A DNA stretch of 64,000 nt from Chloracidobacterium sp. (lineage in GTDB: Bacteria; Acidobacteriota; Blastocatellia; Pyrinomonadales; Pyrinomonadaceae): contig JADKKB010000005.1 in assembly GCA_016720705.1 (NCBI GenBank), forward strand, positions 1-64,000, given 5' to 3'. A program made the position numbers and the translations under genes. The notes beneath the pieces were generated by a model. It ran no database searches. It was not told where the DNA came from and worked only from the letters and a program-made list of their open reading frames with translations. Position 1 is the stretch's first letter. Each line of letters starts with the position of its first letter. This document shows positions 9,851 to 17,212 of the stretch, in pieces.

Positions 9851-10060
9851 AAAGTGTTTCAAATTAATTTCACGTTTTTGGCGAATTTGAAACAACTTAA
9901 GTACTTTGTTTAGCGACTTTAACCCCCGATTTTGTTTCAAATTAATTTTCTTCCCCTCAGGTTCATCGCTAAATGTGCTCGGAAGTGCTGTAACGCGTGT
10001 GTTTGTGGCGTTTACCGGAATTCTGTTGTTTCACAATACAATTCCCGGTATCCGAGTATT
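9851..10060. repeat. 210-bp dispersed repeat, copy 1
   Basis: Aligns end to end, without net length change, with 27286-27495. Shared blocks include AATTAATTTTCTTCCCCTC, AAATGTG-TCGGAA, GTGTTTGT-GC-TTTA, GTTTCACAATACAATTC and GTATCCGAGTATT. Near its left end GTTTCAAATT (9856-9865) pairs perfectly with AATTTGAAAC (9884-9893), and the first motif recurs at about 9934. No coding frame is conserved between copies. Confidence 0.8.
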
Positions 10061-10196
10061 GCGATCCATCCGAATTGGGTCATTCTGTGTTCTGCATTCA
10101 GTAATTCTCAAACGAACATTGTGTAATGCAAAAGCCTCGACCGCGCCAAAATTCGTGCCATAAATCGTGCCATTTTTGGCATCGCAGCCGCCAAAT

Positions 10197-10244
10197 CGTG
10201 CCATTTTTACGTTGTGCAAGTAACACCGCTTCAAAAATGGCACG
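10197..10244. repeat. CGTGCCATTTTT inverted repeat
   Basis: CGTGCCATTTTT at 10197-10208 is matched by AAAAATGGCACG at 10233-10244, a perfect 12-bp stem with a 24-nt loop. Two more CGTGCCAT copies lie just upstream (about 10153 and 10166). This segment is missing from the second repeat locus at 27.5 kb. Confidence 0.6.
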
Positions 10245-10520
10245 GCTGTTTTCCGCTAAACCTGCCCTTTTTCTTTCGGTCAGAAACCACACCTGCCGCT
10301 ATTCCGTATTCGAAATTCGTTATTCGTCATTTCTCCGAACCCTTTCGTTATTGCAAGTATTTTCCAAAAGATCACACCCAAAGCTACATGAATTGCGTGC
10401 CGTCCGAGCCCACAATCCAATATTCCCACAGAAGTTGTTGTGGGGCATAATATTATCTATGACCAAAAAAAAAAAAATGAGCGAGCATCTCCCCACCCCC
10501 ACCAAAAAATTGATTACAAA

Positions 10521-10626
10521 AAACCCAGTCGCTATCGCTCCCGGTTCTGACAGGAGTCTGGGCCGCGTTCGCGGGCTTTTGATTGTCCGGAAAAGAACCC
10601 GGCCGCTATCGCTCCCGGTTCTGACA
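10521..10626. repeat. Two copies of a TCGCTATCGCTCCCGG intergenic element
   Basis: Copy one at 10521-10552 and copy two at 10595-10626 share CGCTATCGCTCCCGG followed by TTCTGACAGGAG and, a little further, GGCCGCGTTCGC. The first 32 bases of copy one are identical to 44461-44492 inside dnaE2. The element ends in GGTTCTGACA, the same end as the palindrome inside the M1 peptidase gene. Confidence 0.8.
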
Positions 10627-10738
10627 GGAGGTTGTCGGCCGCGTTCGCTAGTAGATGCCGGCCGGATCGTTTCACGCTCATATGACGCGAATCGGCGATT
10701 TTGTTACACTTTTCGCTTGGCCTCCGGACGGAAGTGTA

Positions 10739-11608
10739 ATGAAAGGCTTTTGGCAAAAACTGCAGAAGACGCTGGCGATGATCAAATTTGAGCATACGCT
10801 GTTCGCACTGCCGTTTGCTTTTTTGGGAGCGGTGCTCGCGGCAAACGGGCTTCCGACTTGGCCGCAAGTGTTGTGGATCACGCTAGCGATGGTCGGCGCG
10901 CGTTCGGCGGCGATGACGTTTAACCGCATTATCGATCGCGACATCGACGCCAAAAACCCGAGGACAGCGGGCCGCGAGATACCGTCGGGCAAGCTGTCGG
11001 TCGGCTTTGCGTGGGTGTTTCTATATATCTCGATCGGGCTGTTTCTGCTCGCTTCGTACTCGCTTAATTGGCTCACGTTTGCCCTGTCGCCGGTCGCTCT
11101 GATCGTGGTTTTGGGATATTCGTACGCCAAGCGCTTTACGGTATTTGCACATCTGCTGCTCGGGCTGGCACTTGCGATATCGCCGTCGGCGGCGTGGATC
11201 GCGGTACGCGGCACGCTTAATGACGAACTGCCGATCCTGCTATCCCTGCTTGTACTGATGTGGACGGCGGGATTTGACGTGATGTACGCGTGTCAGGATT
11301 TCGAGTATGACCGGCGCAGCGGATTGCATTCGATACCGGCACGGTTCGGCATCGCCAACTCGCTCTGGATCGCACGCCTATTTCATCTGCAGGCCTTTAT
11401 CGTGCTGATGATCGTCTATTTGGTCAGCGGACTCGGATGGCTCGCACTCGCGGGCGTTATCGCGGTCGGCGTCCTCTTGCTGTACCAGCACACCCTCGTC
11501 CGTTCAAACGACCTGAGCCGTATGAACGCGGCATTCTTCACCACCAACGCATTCGTCAGCGTGATACTGCTGCTCACCTTTGGCGGAGCGGTGTTTATGG
11601 CCCGGTAG
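10739..11608 (+). CDS. ubiA: UbiA-family prenyltransferase (4-hydroxybenzoate/MqnP type)
   Basis: From ATG at 10739 the protein has 289 residues, normal for the family; the open frame extends upstream into repeat DNA, so the internal start MKGFWQKLQKTLAMIKFEHTLFALPFAF is chosen. Both aspartate-rich motifs are present: NRIIDRDIDAKNPRT and DVMYACQDFEYDRRSG. These bind the Mg-prenyl diphosphate. Eight or nine hydrophobic helices follow the usual pattern. The family joins a polyprenyl tail to an aromatic ring in quinone biosynthesis; sequence resembles the subgroup thought to serve the futalosine menaquinone route, but no mqn gene is near to confirm this. It converges on yqeY. Confidence 0.88.
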   Translation: MKGFWQKLQKTLAMIKFEHTLFALPFAFLGAVLAANGLPTWPQVLWITLAMVGARSAAMTFNRIIDRDIDAKNPRTAGREIPSGKLSVGFAWVFLYISIGLFLLASYSLNWLTFALSPVALIVVLGYSYAKRFTVFAHLLLGLALAISPSAAWIAVRGTLNDELPILLSLLVLMWTAGFDVMYACQDFEYDRRSGLHSIPARFGIANSLWIARLFHLQAFIVLMIVYLVSGLGWLALAGVIAVGVLLLYQHTLVRSNDLSRMNAAFFTTNAFVSVILLLTFGGAVFMAR

Positions 11609-11629
11609 ACCGCTTTTTGGCGGCAAATA

Positions 11630-12076
11630 CTACGCGAGCTTAGCCTTGACCGCGTCGCTGACCATTCGGCCGTCAGCGGACTTGCCGGCGAGGTGTACCA
11701 TCGCGGCTTTCATCACCGATCCCATATCTTTCATTGTCGAAGCACCGGTCTCGGCGACGGCGGCGTCAACGGCAGCGGCGATCTCGTCAGCGGTTGCCGA
11801 CTGCGGCAGATATATCTCAATATGGACGATCTCGGCCGCTTCTTTGGCGGCGAGTTCCGGGCGGCCGGCCTTTTCGTAGCTGTCGATCGAATCGCGACGC
11901 TGCTTGACTAGCGTATGCAATGTCTTTAGCACTTCGTCATCGGTCAGGTCGCTACCCTTATCGATCTGGCGATTCATCAGATTGGCCTTGACCATCCGAA
12001 GCGTCGAGAGTTTGTCGACGTCCTTGGCCTTCATCGCGGCGGTCAGGTCGGAAATTATCGTTTCTTTTAAGCTCAT
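11630..12076 (-). CDS. GatB/YqeY domain protein
   Basis: A 148-residue protein (start MSLKETIISDLTAAMKAKD; an upstream ATG two codons earlier is also possible). It has the complete YqeY pattern: L-TLRMVKANLMN near residue 30, DDEVLKTLHTLVKQRRDSIDSYEKAGR, AAKEAAEIVHIEIYLPQ and a C-terminal GSVMKAAMVHLAGKSADGRMVSDAVKAKL. This domain also forms the tail of GatB, where it contacts tRNA; the free-standing form has no assigned role. It is a single gene, convergent with the prenyltransferase. Confidence 0.9.
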   Translation of the reverse strand: MSLKETIISDLTAAMKAKDVDKLSTLRMVKANLMNRQIDKGSDLTDDEVLKTLHTLVKQRRDSIDSYEKAGRPELAAKEAAEIVHIEIYLPQSATADEIAAAVDAAVAETGASTMKDMGSVMKAAMVHLAGKSADGRMVSDAVKAKLA

Positions 12077-12175
12077 ACGCATAGTCTAAGGTGAGTGTCC
12101 GTGATACTCAAGCCCGCGTTTGCGGCCGAAAACTGTCGCGAGGGGCGCACAGTATGCTAATCTGTCAGTTCGTTT

Positions 12176-13990
12176 ATGAAGCTACGCTGGCGATTTGGGA
12201 TCATTGCAGGGCTGTTTTTGGCGGTCTTTTCGCTGTATCCGCAGATGAAGATGGTCTATCTTCGCGGGAGCGACTGGCAAGGGAATTACGCCTACAACGA
12301 CATCGACGAAGTCGCTTACGCAGCCTATCTCAGGGCTCTGATCGACGGCCGCCCGCGAAAGAACGACCCATACACCGGACGCGACGATTCGGCGGAGCAT
12401 CCGCAGCCCGAATCACTATTCTCTATACAATTTGCCGGCCCCTACACGATCGCGATCCCGGCCCGCATCTTGGGCATCGGCGCGCCTTGGGCGATGACGC
12501 TGGCTGGTGCCTTTGCGGCCTTTCTGACGGCATTCGTGATCTTTTGGTTCATCGGTATGGTGACCGGTGACAGTTGGTACGCGATGGCCGCAAGTCTTGT
12601 GGTTTTGGCGGGCGGAGCTCTATTTGCAGGCGAAGGTGCGATCGGCGAGATCCTCGGTTCCGGTTATTCGTATCCGTACTTCCCCGGCTTCAGACGCTAC
12701 ATACCGGCAATGGCTTTCCCGGCGTTTTTCGGCTTGATCGCGTTGGTTTGGAAACTGCTTGAGCGCGACCCGAATGATCGACGCCGGATGCCTTCGGGGC
12801 CTAACTTTCTGGCCGCTGCGGCAGCGACGGTTTGTTTCGGCTACACAGCATTTTCGTACTTTTATGTTTGGACCGCTGCCGCCGCCTGGCTCGTATGTTT
12901 GCTGCTCAGCTACCTGATCCTGAGGCCCGACGGCTTTCGGCGGGATCTGATGTGGTTAGTTGGCGTCGGTGCGGGATGTGTCGTATTTCTGGTGCCGTAC
13001 GCGTACCTTCTTTCACAGCGGTCGCACACGATGGACGATGTCCAACTGCTTATCCTGACCCACGCTCCTGATCTGTTTCGCGTGCCCGAGGTGATCAGCT
13101 ACGCAGTGATCGCTATCCTGATGGCGTCGGCACTGATCGGCGTGATCGAGTTGCGAGAGCGTTCGAGTGTATTTGCGCTGTCGCTGGCACTCGTCCCGAT
13201 CGCCGTATTTAATCAGCAGGTCATCACAGGGCGTTCGCTCCAGCCCATTCATTACGAGGTCTTTATCGGCAACTATGTCGCAGGGCTTGCTCTGGTAGTA
13301 ACGATCGGCCTGGTGATCAAGGGCTTCGGAGAAACCTCGCGATCAAGGCCCGTGTTTGCCGTGCTGGCGATTACGGCGGCGGCGTGGGGCTTTGTCGAGT
13401 GTCACTATACGGTCAGGGTTTTGGACGATGTAAACGTGCTCCGCGATCAACAAATACCGGTTGCCCGCCGCCTGACGGAACTCGCCGGCGATTCGCCGGA
13501 TCGTCACCTGCAGACGGTGCTGCATTTCGGCATCGCTGAGGCCGACGACCTTCCGACCATCGCCCCGCAAGCCACGCTCTGGGCCCGGCATCAGCACGTT
13601 TTTGCAGGCGTAACGTGGGATGAGAACAAGGAACGCTATTACCAATACCTCAACTATCAGGGTATATCGTCGCGGCAACTTGCCGCCGGGATGAAGAGCG
13701 GCGACGATTTTGTTTCGGTGATCGCACTATTCGGATGGGGCAGGCACACCGATCGGCTCAACGCAGCGTACAAGCCGCTGAGTTTTGGCGAGATCGACGC
13801 CGAGGCGCTGAAATACGCCGATTATATAAAGGATTTTGACCCTGCAAAGGCGGCAAACCGCCCGCCCGATTACCTTATCTGTGACGCGGACTTTCAGCCT
13901 GACCTGGCAAACGTGGACAAATGGTTTGAGCGTGACGCCGGCGAGAGGCTGGGCAGATCGATGCTCTATCGCCTAAAGCTGCGGCAATAG
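12176..13990 (+). CDS. Large multi-pass membrane protein, GT-C glycosyltransferase-like
   Basis: 604 residues with an N-terminal helix (RFGIIAGLFLAVFSL), a periplasmic loop containing YNDIDEVAYAAYLRALIDGRPRKNDPY, and about ten further hydrophobic helices to residue ~420, followed by a soluble C-terminal domain of ~180 residues. An acidic pair after the first helix and this topology are typical of GT-C enzymes that use lipid-linked sugars, so a glycan transferase role is plausible. I do not recognise the subfamily. It stands alone; a bidirectional-looking hairpin follows its stop. Confidence 0.6.
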   Translation: MKLRWRFGIIAGLFLAVFSLYPQMKMVYLRGSDWQGNYAYNDIDEVAYAAYLRALIDGRPRKNDPYTGRDDSAEHPQPESLFSIQFAGPYTIAIPARILGIGAPWAMTLAGAFAAFLTAFVIFWFIGMVTGDSWYAMAASLVVLAGGALFAGEGAIGEILGSGYSYPYFPGFRRYIPAMAFPAFFGLIALVWKLLERDPNDRRRMPSGPNFLAAAAATVCFGYTAFSYFYVWTAAAAWLVCLLLSYLILRPDGFRRDLMWLVGVGAGCVVFLVPYAYLLSQRSHTMDDVQLLILTHAPDLFRVPEVISYAVIAILMASALIGVIELRERSSVFALSLALVPIAVFNQQVITGRSLQPIHYEVFIGNYVAGLALVVTIGLVIKGFGETSRSRPVFAVLAITAAAWGFVECHYTVRVLDDVNVLRDQQIPVARRLTELAGDSPDRHLQTVLHFGIAEADDLPTIAPQATLWARHQHVFAGVTWDENKERYYQYLNYQGISSRQLAAGMKSGDDFVSVIALFGWGRHTDRLNAAYKPLSFGEIDAEALKYADYIKDFDPAKAANRPPDYLICDADFQPDLANVDKWFERDAGERLGRSMLYRLKLRQ

Positions 13991-14000
13991 CACAAAAAAA

Positions 14001-14023
14001 GGCCGCCCTTAATAAAGGCGGCC
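14001..14023 (-). terminator. Intrinsic terminator between convergent genes
   Basis: GGCCGCC (14001-14007) pairs with GGCGGCC (14017-14023) around a 9-nt loop. Read on the minus strand the stem is followed by seven T residues (complement of 13994-14000), so it best fits as terminator of the small minus-strand gene at 14055-14303; it may also stop the plus-strand membrane-protein transcript. Confidence 0.8.
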
Positions 14024-14054
14024 GGAGTTGGTATTACTTAAGATATTAGTACTA

Positions 14055-14303
14055 CTAAGCTGCGAGTAGGTCGTTTGACGTTTCCGCAAACACTCGGCGC
14101 CCATTGAGAGCGTCGTCTATGATCTCGCGAACGGCTGAGGCGTCAGGATTCACGTCCATACGAACGCAAGCCCTCAGATGTCTGATGATGCCTTCCGTTG
14201 CGATCTCGAGAGTATCGCCAGTCAATTTAGAAAAACGGCGTGCTTGGATGTGATCGATCTGCAGGACTCGGTCTTGCAAACTCATTGGTCTAGCTGCTGC
14301 CAC
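14055..14303 (-). CDS. Small protein of unknown function (82 aa)
   Basis: GTG start at 14301-14303 with AAGGAG about 9 bases upstream. The protein is VAAARPMSLQDRVLQIDHI followed by two predicted amphipathic helices (EIATEGIIRHLRACVRMDV and SAVREIIDDALNGRRVFAETSNDLL). No known motif. Real gene status is supported by a good ribosome-binding site, a clear terminator on its strand and a structured leader. It might be a small regulator or antitoxin-like protein, but nothing in the sequence proves it. Confidence 0.6.
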   Translation of the reverse strand: MAAARPMSLQDRVLQIDHIQARRFSKLTGDTLEIATEGIIRHLRACVRMDVNPDASAVREIIDDALNGRRVFAETSNDLLAA

Positions 14304-14330
14304 TTTTTATTCTCCTTTATATATAAAATT

Positions 14331-14375
14331 CTCTCGCTACCCGAGAGATCTCGTTCCATAAATGTCCAATGGAAC
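14331..14375 (-). promoter_or_regulatory. Structured leader/operator of the 82-aa gene
   Basis: Two inverted repeats lie 28-72 bases upstream of the start: CTCTCG (14331-14336) with CGAGAG (14342-14347), and GTTCCAT (14353-14359) with ATGGAAC (14369-14375). On the minus strand the inner hairpin is followed by AATTTTATATATAAAGGAG. The outer repeat looks like a dimeric-regulator site; the inner could be a leader hairpin. No protein is assigned. Confidence 0.4.
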
Positions 14376-14564
14376 GGCCGATTCACGTAAAAACCGCAAA
14401 ACGGTAAAAATAAGTTGAAATCCTCAACCTTTACGTTGCAGGGATAATGCGCCTGTTATCTTCCTTTCAACTTGTAAGTAGATGTTAACAGAGAGTTCGA
14501 CGCTTTGTCACTACTTTTTTTTCATCAAACGCCACTTTTTTGCAAATATCGGCTACAAATGCAA

Positions 14565-14592
14565 AAACGACAGACCACAAGGTCTGCCGTTT
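14565..14592 (-). terminator. Intrinsic terminator of the HU gene
   Basis: AAACGACAGACC (14565-14576) pairs with GGTCTGCCGTTT (14581-14592) with one mismatch and a 4-nt loop. On the minus strand the hairpin ends in a GTTTTTG run about 30 bases after the HU stop. Confidence 0.75.
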
Positions 14593-14623
14593 CGCTAAAA
14601 ACAAGCTACGAAATGTTGTGGTC

Positions 14624-14905
14624 TTAGCTGACCGCGTCTTTCATTGCTTTGCCCAGACGGAACTTAACGGTGGTCTTCGCCGGGATCTTGATGGTTGCTC
14701 CCGTTGCAGGGTTGCGGCCTTCGCGGGCCTTGCGGGTTGCCTTGACCAATTTGCCAAAGCCCGGCAGCGTGAATTCGCCGTTCTTTTTGACTTCATCCGT
14801 AGCCAAAGCTGCCAATGCGTCAAACATGCCCTTAACGTCGGTCTTCTTGCATCCCGTCGTTTCAGCCAAGCTACTGATGATTTCCGTTTGTGTCATACGT
14901 GCCAT
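14624..14905 (-). CDS. HU/IHF family DNA-binding protein
   Basis: 93 residues with the complete HU pattern: TQTEIISSLAETTGCKKTDVKGMFDALAALATDEVKKNGEFTLPGFGKL, then the DNA-bending arm GRNPATGATIKIPAKTTVKFRLGKAMKDAVS. The intercalating proline in RNPATG is present. It packages and bends DNA in the nucleoid. GGAGGAT lies about 10 bases before the ATG. It is monocistronic, with its own terminator, next to tRNA-Pro. Confidence 0.95.
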   Translation of the reverse strand: MARMTQTEIISSLAETTGCKKTDVKGMFDALAALATDEVKKNGEFTLPGFGKLVKATRKAREGRNPATGATIKIPAKTTVKFRLGKAMKDAVS

Positions 14906-15017
14906 AATTTATCTATCCTCCAAGTGTGGTTGTGAATATTAAAAACGTCTTCAGTGAAAAATCGTATCGCGGACTTACCGCAAATTGGTGTTATCGACCA
15001 ATCGTAAACTATTTGAT

Positions 15018-15094
15018 TGGTCGGGGCGGCAAGATTCGAACTTGCGGCCTCACGGTCCCAAACCGTGCGCACTACCAGGCTGTGCTACGCCCCG
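15018..15094 (-). tRNA. tRNA-Pro (anticodon UGG)
   Basis: On the minus strand CGGGGCG (15088-15094 complement) pairs with CGCCCCG as the acceptor stem; the anticodon arm is CACGG-TTTGGGA-CCGTG with anticodon TGG. The T arm contains GTTCGAATC. The 3' CCA is encoded (15018-15020). Length 77 with CCA. Confidence 0.96.
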
Positions 15095-15158
15095 TCTGTC
15101 TCACTCCAGAAACAATTCCAAGTGTCGAATTCTAAGGCTGAAAATGCGTCGGGTCAAG

Positions 15159-15779
15159 TCAAAGTGCCGTATTATCGCGTAAAAACGGCATTATTTCGGC
15201 CAATGCGCGCGCTCGGTGGCTGATTTCGTGTTTAACGGCCGCCGAAAGCTCGCCGAATGTGCCGTTGTGGCCGTCGGGCACGAAGATAGGATCGTAGCCA
15301 AAACCGCCATTTCCGCACGGTTGCGGAGCGATCCGGCCGCTGCAAATGCCGTCGGCTCTGTGCACGATCCGGCCCGAGGGATCGGCGATGGCCATGCTAC
15401 ACACAAATCTCGCACTGCGATCCGCGCTGCCCGAATCGGCAAGTTCGGCGAGGATCATAGCCATCTTTTGGTCGAATCCCGTCTCGGCCCCGCCGTACCG
15501 TGCCGAGTGTACGCCGGGCCGTCCGCCGAGTGCCGCGACCTCAAGTCCGGAGTCGTCCGCGAGCGTATATGTGCCGGTCATCTGGGCGTACTGCGATGCC
15601 TTTAGTTCCGCATTTTCGGCAAATGTCCCACCTGTCTCCTCGACTTCGGCCGGATTAGTCAGACTGAGCAGGCTTAGTATCTCGATCGGCATTCCGGCCA
15701 ATAGACGCTTTATTTCAACTAGCTTTCCCTGGTTAAGCGTGGCGATCGTGAGTCTGGTGATCGGTTCGGTAATGTGCAT
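15159..15779 (-). CDS. rdgB: XTP/dITP diphosphatase (RdgB/HAM1 family)
   Basis: 206 residues. Family motifs are in place: TIATLNQGKLVEIKRLL (the SxNxxK-like substrate loop, here TLNQGK), EETGGTFAENAELKA, LADDSGLEVAALGGRPGVHSARYGG (metal-binding aspartates), GNGGFGYDPIFVP, and FGELSAAVKHEISHRARAL. It removes non-canonical purine nucleotides from the pool. It lies beside the tRNA and divergent from the 425-aa gene with about 150 bases between. Confidence 0.93.
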   Translation of the reverse strand: MHITEPITRLTIATLNQGKLVEIKRLLAGMPIEILSLLSLTNPAEVEETGGTFAENAELKASQYAQMTGTYTLADDSGLEVAALGGRPGVHSARYGGAETGFDQKMAMILAELADSGSADRSARFVCSMAIADPSGRIVHRADGICSGRIAPQPCGNGGFGYDPIFVPDGHNGTFGELSAAVKHEISHRARALAEIMPFLRDNTAL

Positions 15780-15929
15780 AGAAGGTTAATATAGCCGAGT
15801 GTTGATCAAGACGTCACCGGCAAAAGCGATTTCCGTTGCCAACAGCAGGCAAATAAATGTATAAATAGAGTTAGCGAAATTTTCTACGTTTCGCCTCTGC
15901 CTATTACTCTTTAACGGGGAAATCACACT

Positions 15930-17207
15930 TTGCTATCCGCTACTATTGACCAAATTGCCGACACTTCAGAACTAACGCCGCGAGACGACTCGGGATCGGC
16001 GACGGTAAACGCTGTACTTGACCTGGCCGGTTGGACCGCCGGGCTCGATAGTTTTCTGTCGTCCGCCGGTGACGCATTTGGTGATCGGGCCGCGCAAAGC
16101 ACAGGTACGGACCTCATCCGCGATCTGCGCCTGTCGCGTAATGTGTTGCAAAGGTGTTCGCGGTTGGTACTGCAAATTTCGCTCGCGGGCGATTCTATCC
16201 TGCCAGAATTTAATCTATCGATGGATGAGATACTGCAGTTTGGTGCGGCACTGCGCGAACCACTCGTGCTGGCCGAGAGCCTGCAGGAATCGGACTCGTT
16301 GAGCTTGTCTGAATGGCAGGCCTGGTGCCGTGTATTCGTCGATCGATTGGCGGCAGTACCCGCTTTCGCTAAGCTCGTTGCACTGACCGACGCCGGCGGA
16401 GACGATCATCTGCCCGAGATCTTGCAGCGGACCGTATTTGGAACCAGCGGTGCCGAGCGGCCCGAATATGCGGTGATCCTACCTCGATTTGGCCGTATCC
16501 TGCGGTTGCTGGATATAGTTGGCAGGATGTTGGCGGCCGACGAGCCTTTGAAACCGTCCCTGTTGCTATTTTCGCGCATTAACGAAATGACGCTCGAATT
16601 GATCGCCCACTTGAACCAGAGGGTCGAGCGGTCGGGTGACACCGATGACGAATTTACCGCCGCTATCGACGGTGCGTCATATATGGCGTCGATCGAACTC
16701 AAAAAGGTCGTCCAACTCGAACTCGCGGGCCTCACATCGGTTCGACCGCCGACATCGGTGTATGCGCGGATCGAGGCTGCTCACGCGGTTTTGGCCGAGA
16801 GCTTTCAGCACATCCTGACCGGATTTGCCCGCCAGTTCGAACCGACGACGGATGCGATGGAGCTATTTCCGAATTTTGAGATCAAACTCCGCCGAAGCTT
16901 AAAGCTCCGCCAGGACCTCTACGACATTATGAAACTCGCTCAGAGAGCCGAGCGGGAACCGGAACCGGCGCCTGTCGCGACCCTCAACGCGGCACTCGAG
17001 ACATATCTTATTGAGGCCGTATCATTTCTATTTTACAAAGATAAGGAAACCTTTGAGCGATTTGCCGAAGAGATCATCGTTACCAAAGAAAAAAAGGATC
17101 TCGTGCCGATCCTTCATCGCTTTGGGGCCTACGTCGAGACACTTTTTGCTCAGGTCAATATGCGGGCGGTGCTCGAAAAACATCCGTTTGAGATCCCCAA
17201 GGCCTAA
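15930..17207 (+). CDS. Conserved hypothetical protein (425 aa), helical
   Basis: The open frame begins with TTG at 15930, preceded by AACGGGGA; no ATG lies nearby. The protein is soluble and almost entirely helical by composition, with no signal peptide, membrane segment or recognised motif. Segments such as LIRDLRLSRNVLQRCSRLVLQISL and DLYDIMKLAQRAEREPEPAPVATLNAALETYLIEAVSFLFYKDKETFERFAEEIIVTKE suggest a repeat-free helical bundle. It ends 5 bases before the convergent ABC permease gene. Length and intact frame support a real gene. Function unknown. Confidence 0.7.
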   Translation: MLSATIDQIADTSELTPRDDSGSATVNAVLDLAGWTAGLDSFLSSAGDAFGDRAAQSTGTDLIRDLRLSRNVLQRCSRLVLQISLAGDSILPEFNLSMDEILQFGAALREPLVLAESLQESDSLSLSEWQAWCRVFVDRLAAVPAFAKLVALTDAGGDDHLPEILQRTVFGTSGAERPEYAVILPRFGRILRLLDIVGRMLAADEPLKPSLLLFSRINEMTLELIAHLNQRVERSGDTDDEFTAAIDGASYMASIELKKVVQLELAGLTSVRPPTSVYARIEAAHAVLAESFQHILTGFARQFEPTTDAMELFPNFEIKLRRSLKLRQDLYDIMKLAQRAEREPEPAPVATLNAALETYLIEAVSFLFYKDKETFERFAEEIIVTKEKKDLVPILHRFGAYVETLFAQVNMRAVLEKHPFEIPKA

Positions 17208-17212
17208 GCGAG

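Larger units (their letters stand above)
9768..10738. other. Gene-poor, repeat-rich spacer
   Basis: About 970 bases without a supportable gene. It contains one copy of a 210-bp dispersed repeat, a patch of CGTGCCAT motifs forming a hairpin, a poly-A tract near 10461-10473, a segment (10428-10490) that also occurs after the second 210-bp repeat, and two copies of a TCGCTATCGCTCCCGG element. The open frame from 10126 crosses these repeats and is rejected. Confidence 0.7.

Noticed and set aside
10126..10791. 221-codon open frame on the plus strand in the repeat-rich spacer
   Set aside because: It runs through CGTGCCAT repeats, a poly-A tract and the TCGCTATCGC elements, and overlaps the true ubiA start. 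No protein family pattern is visible.
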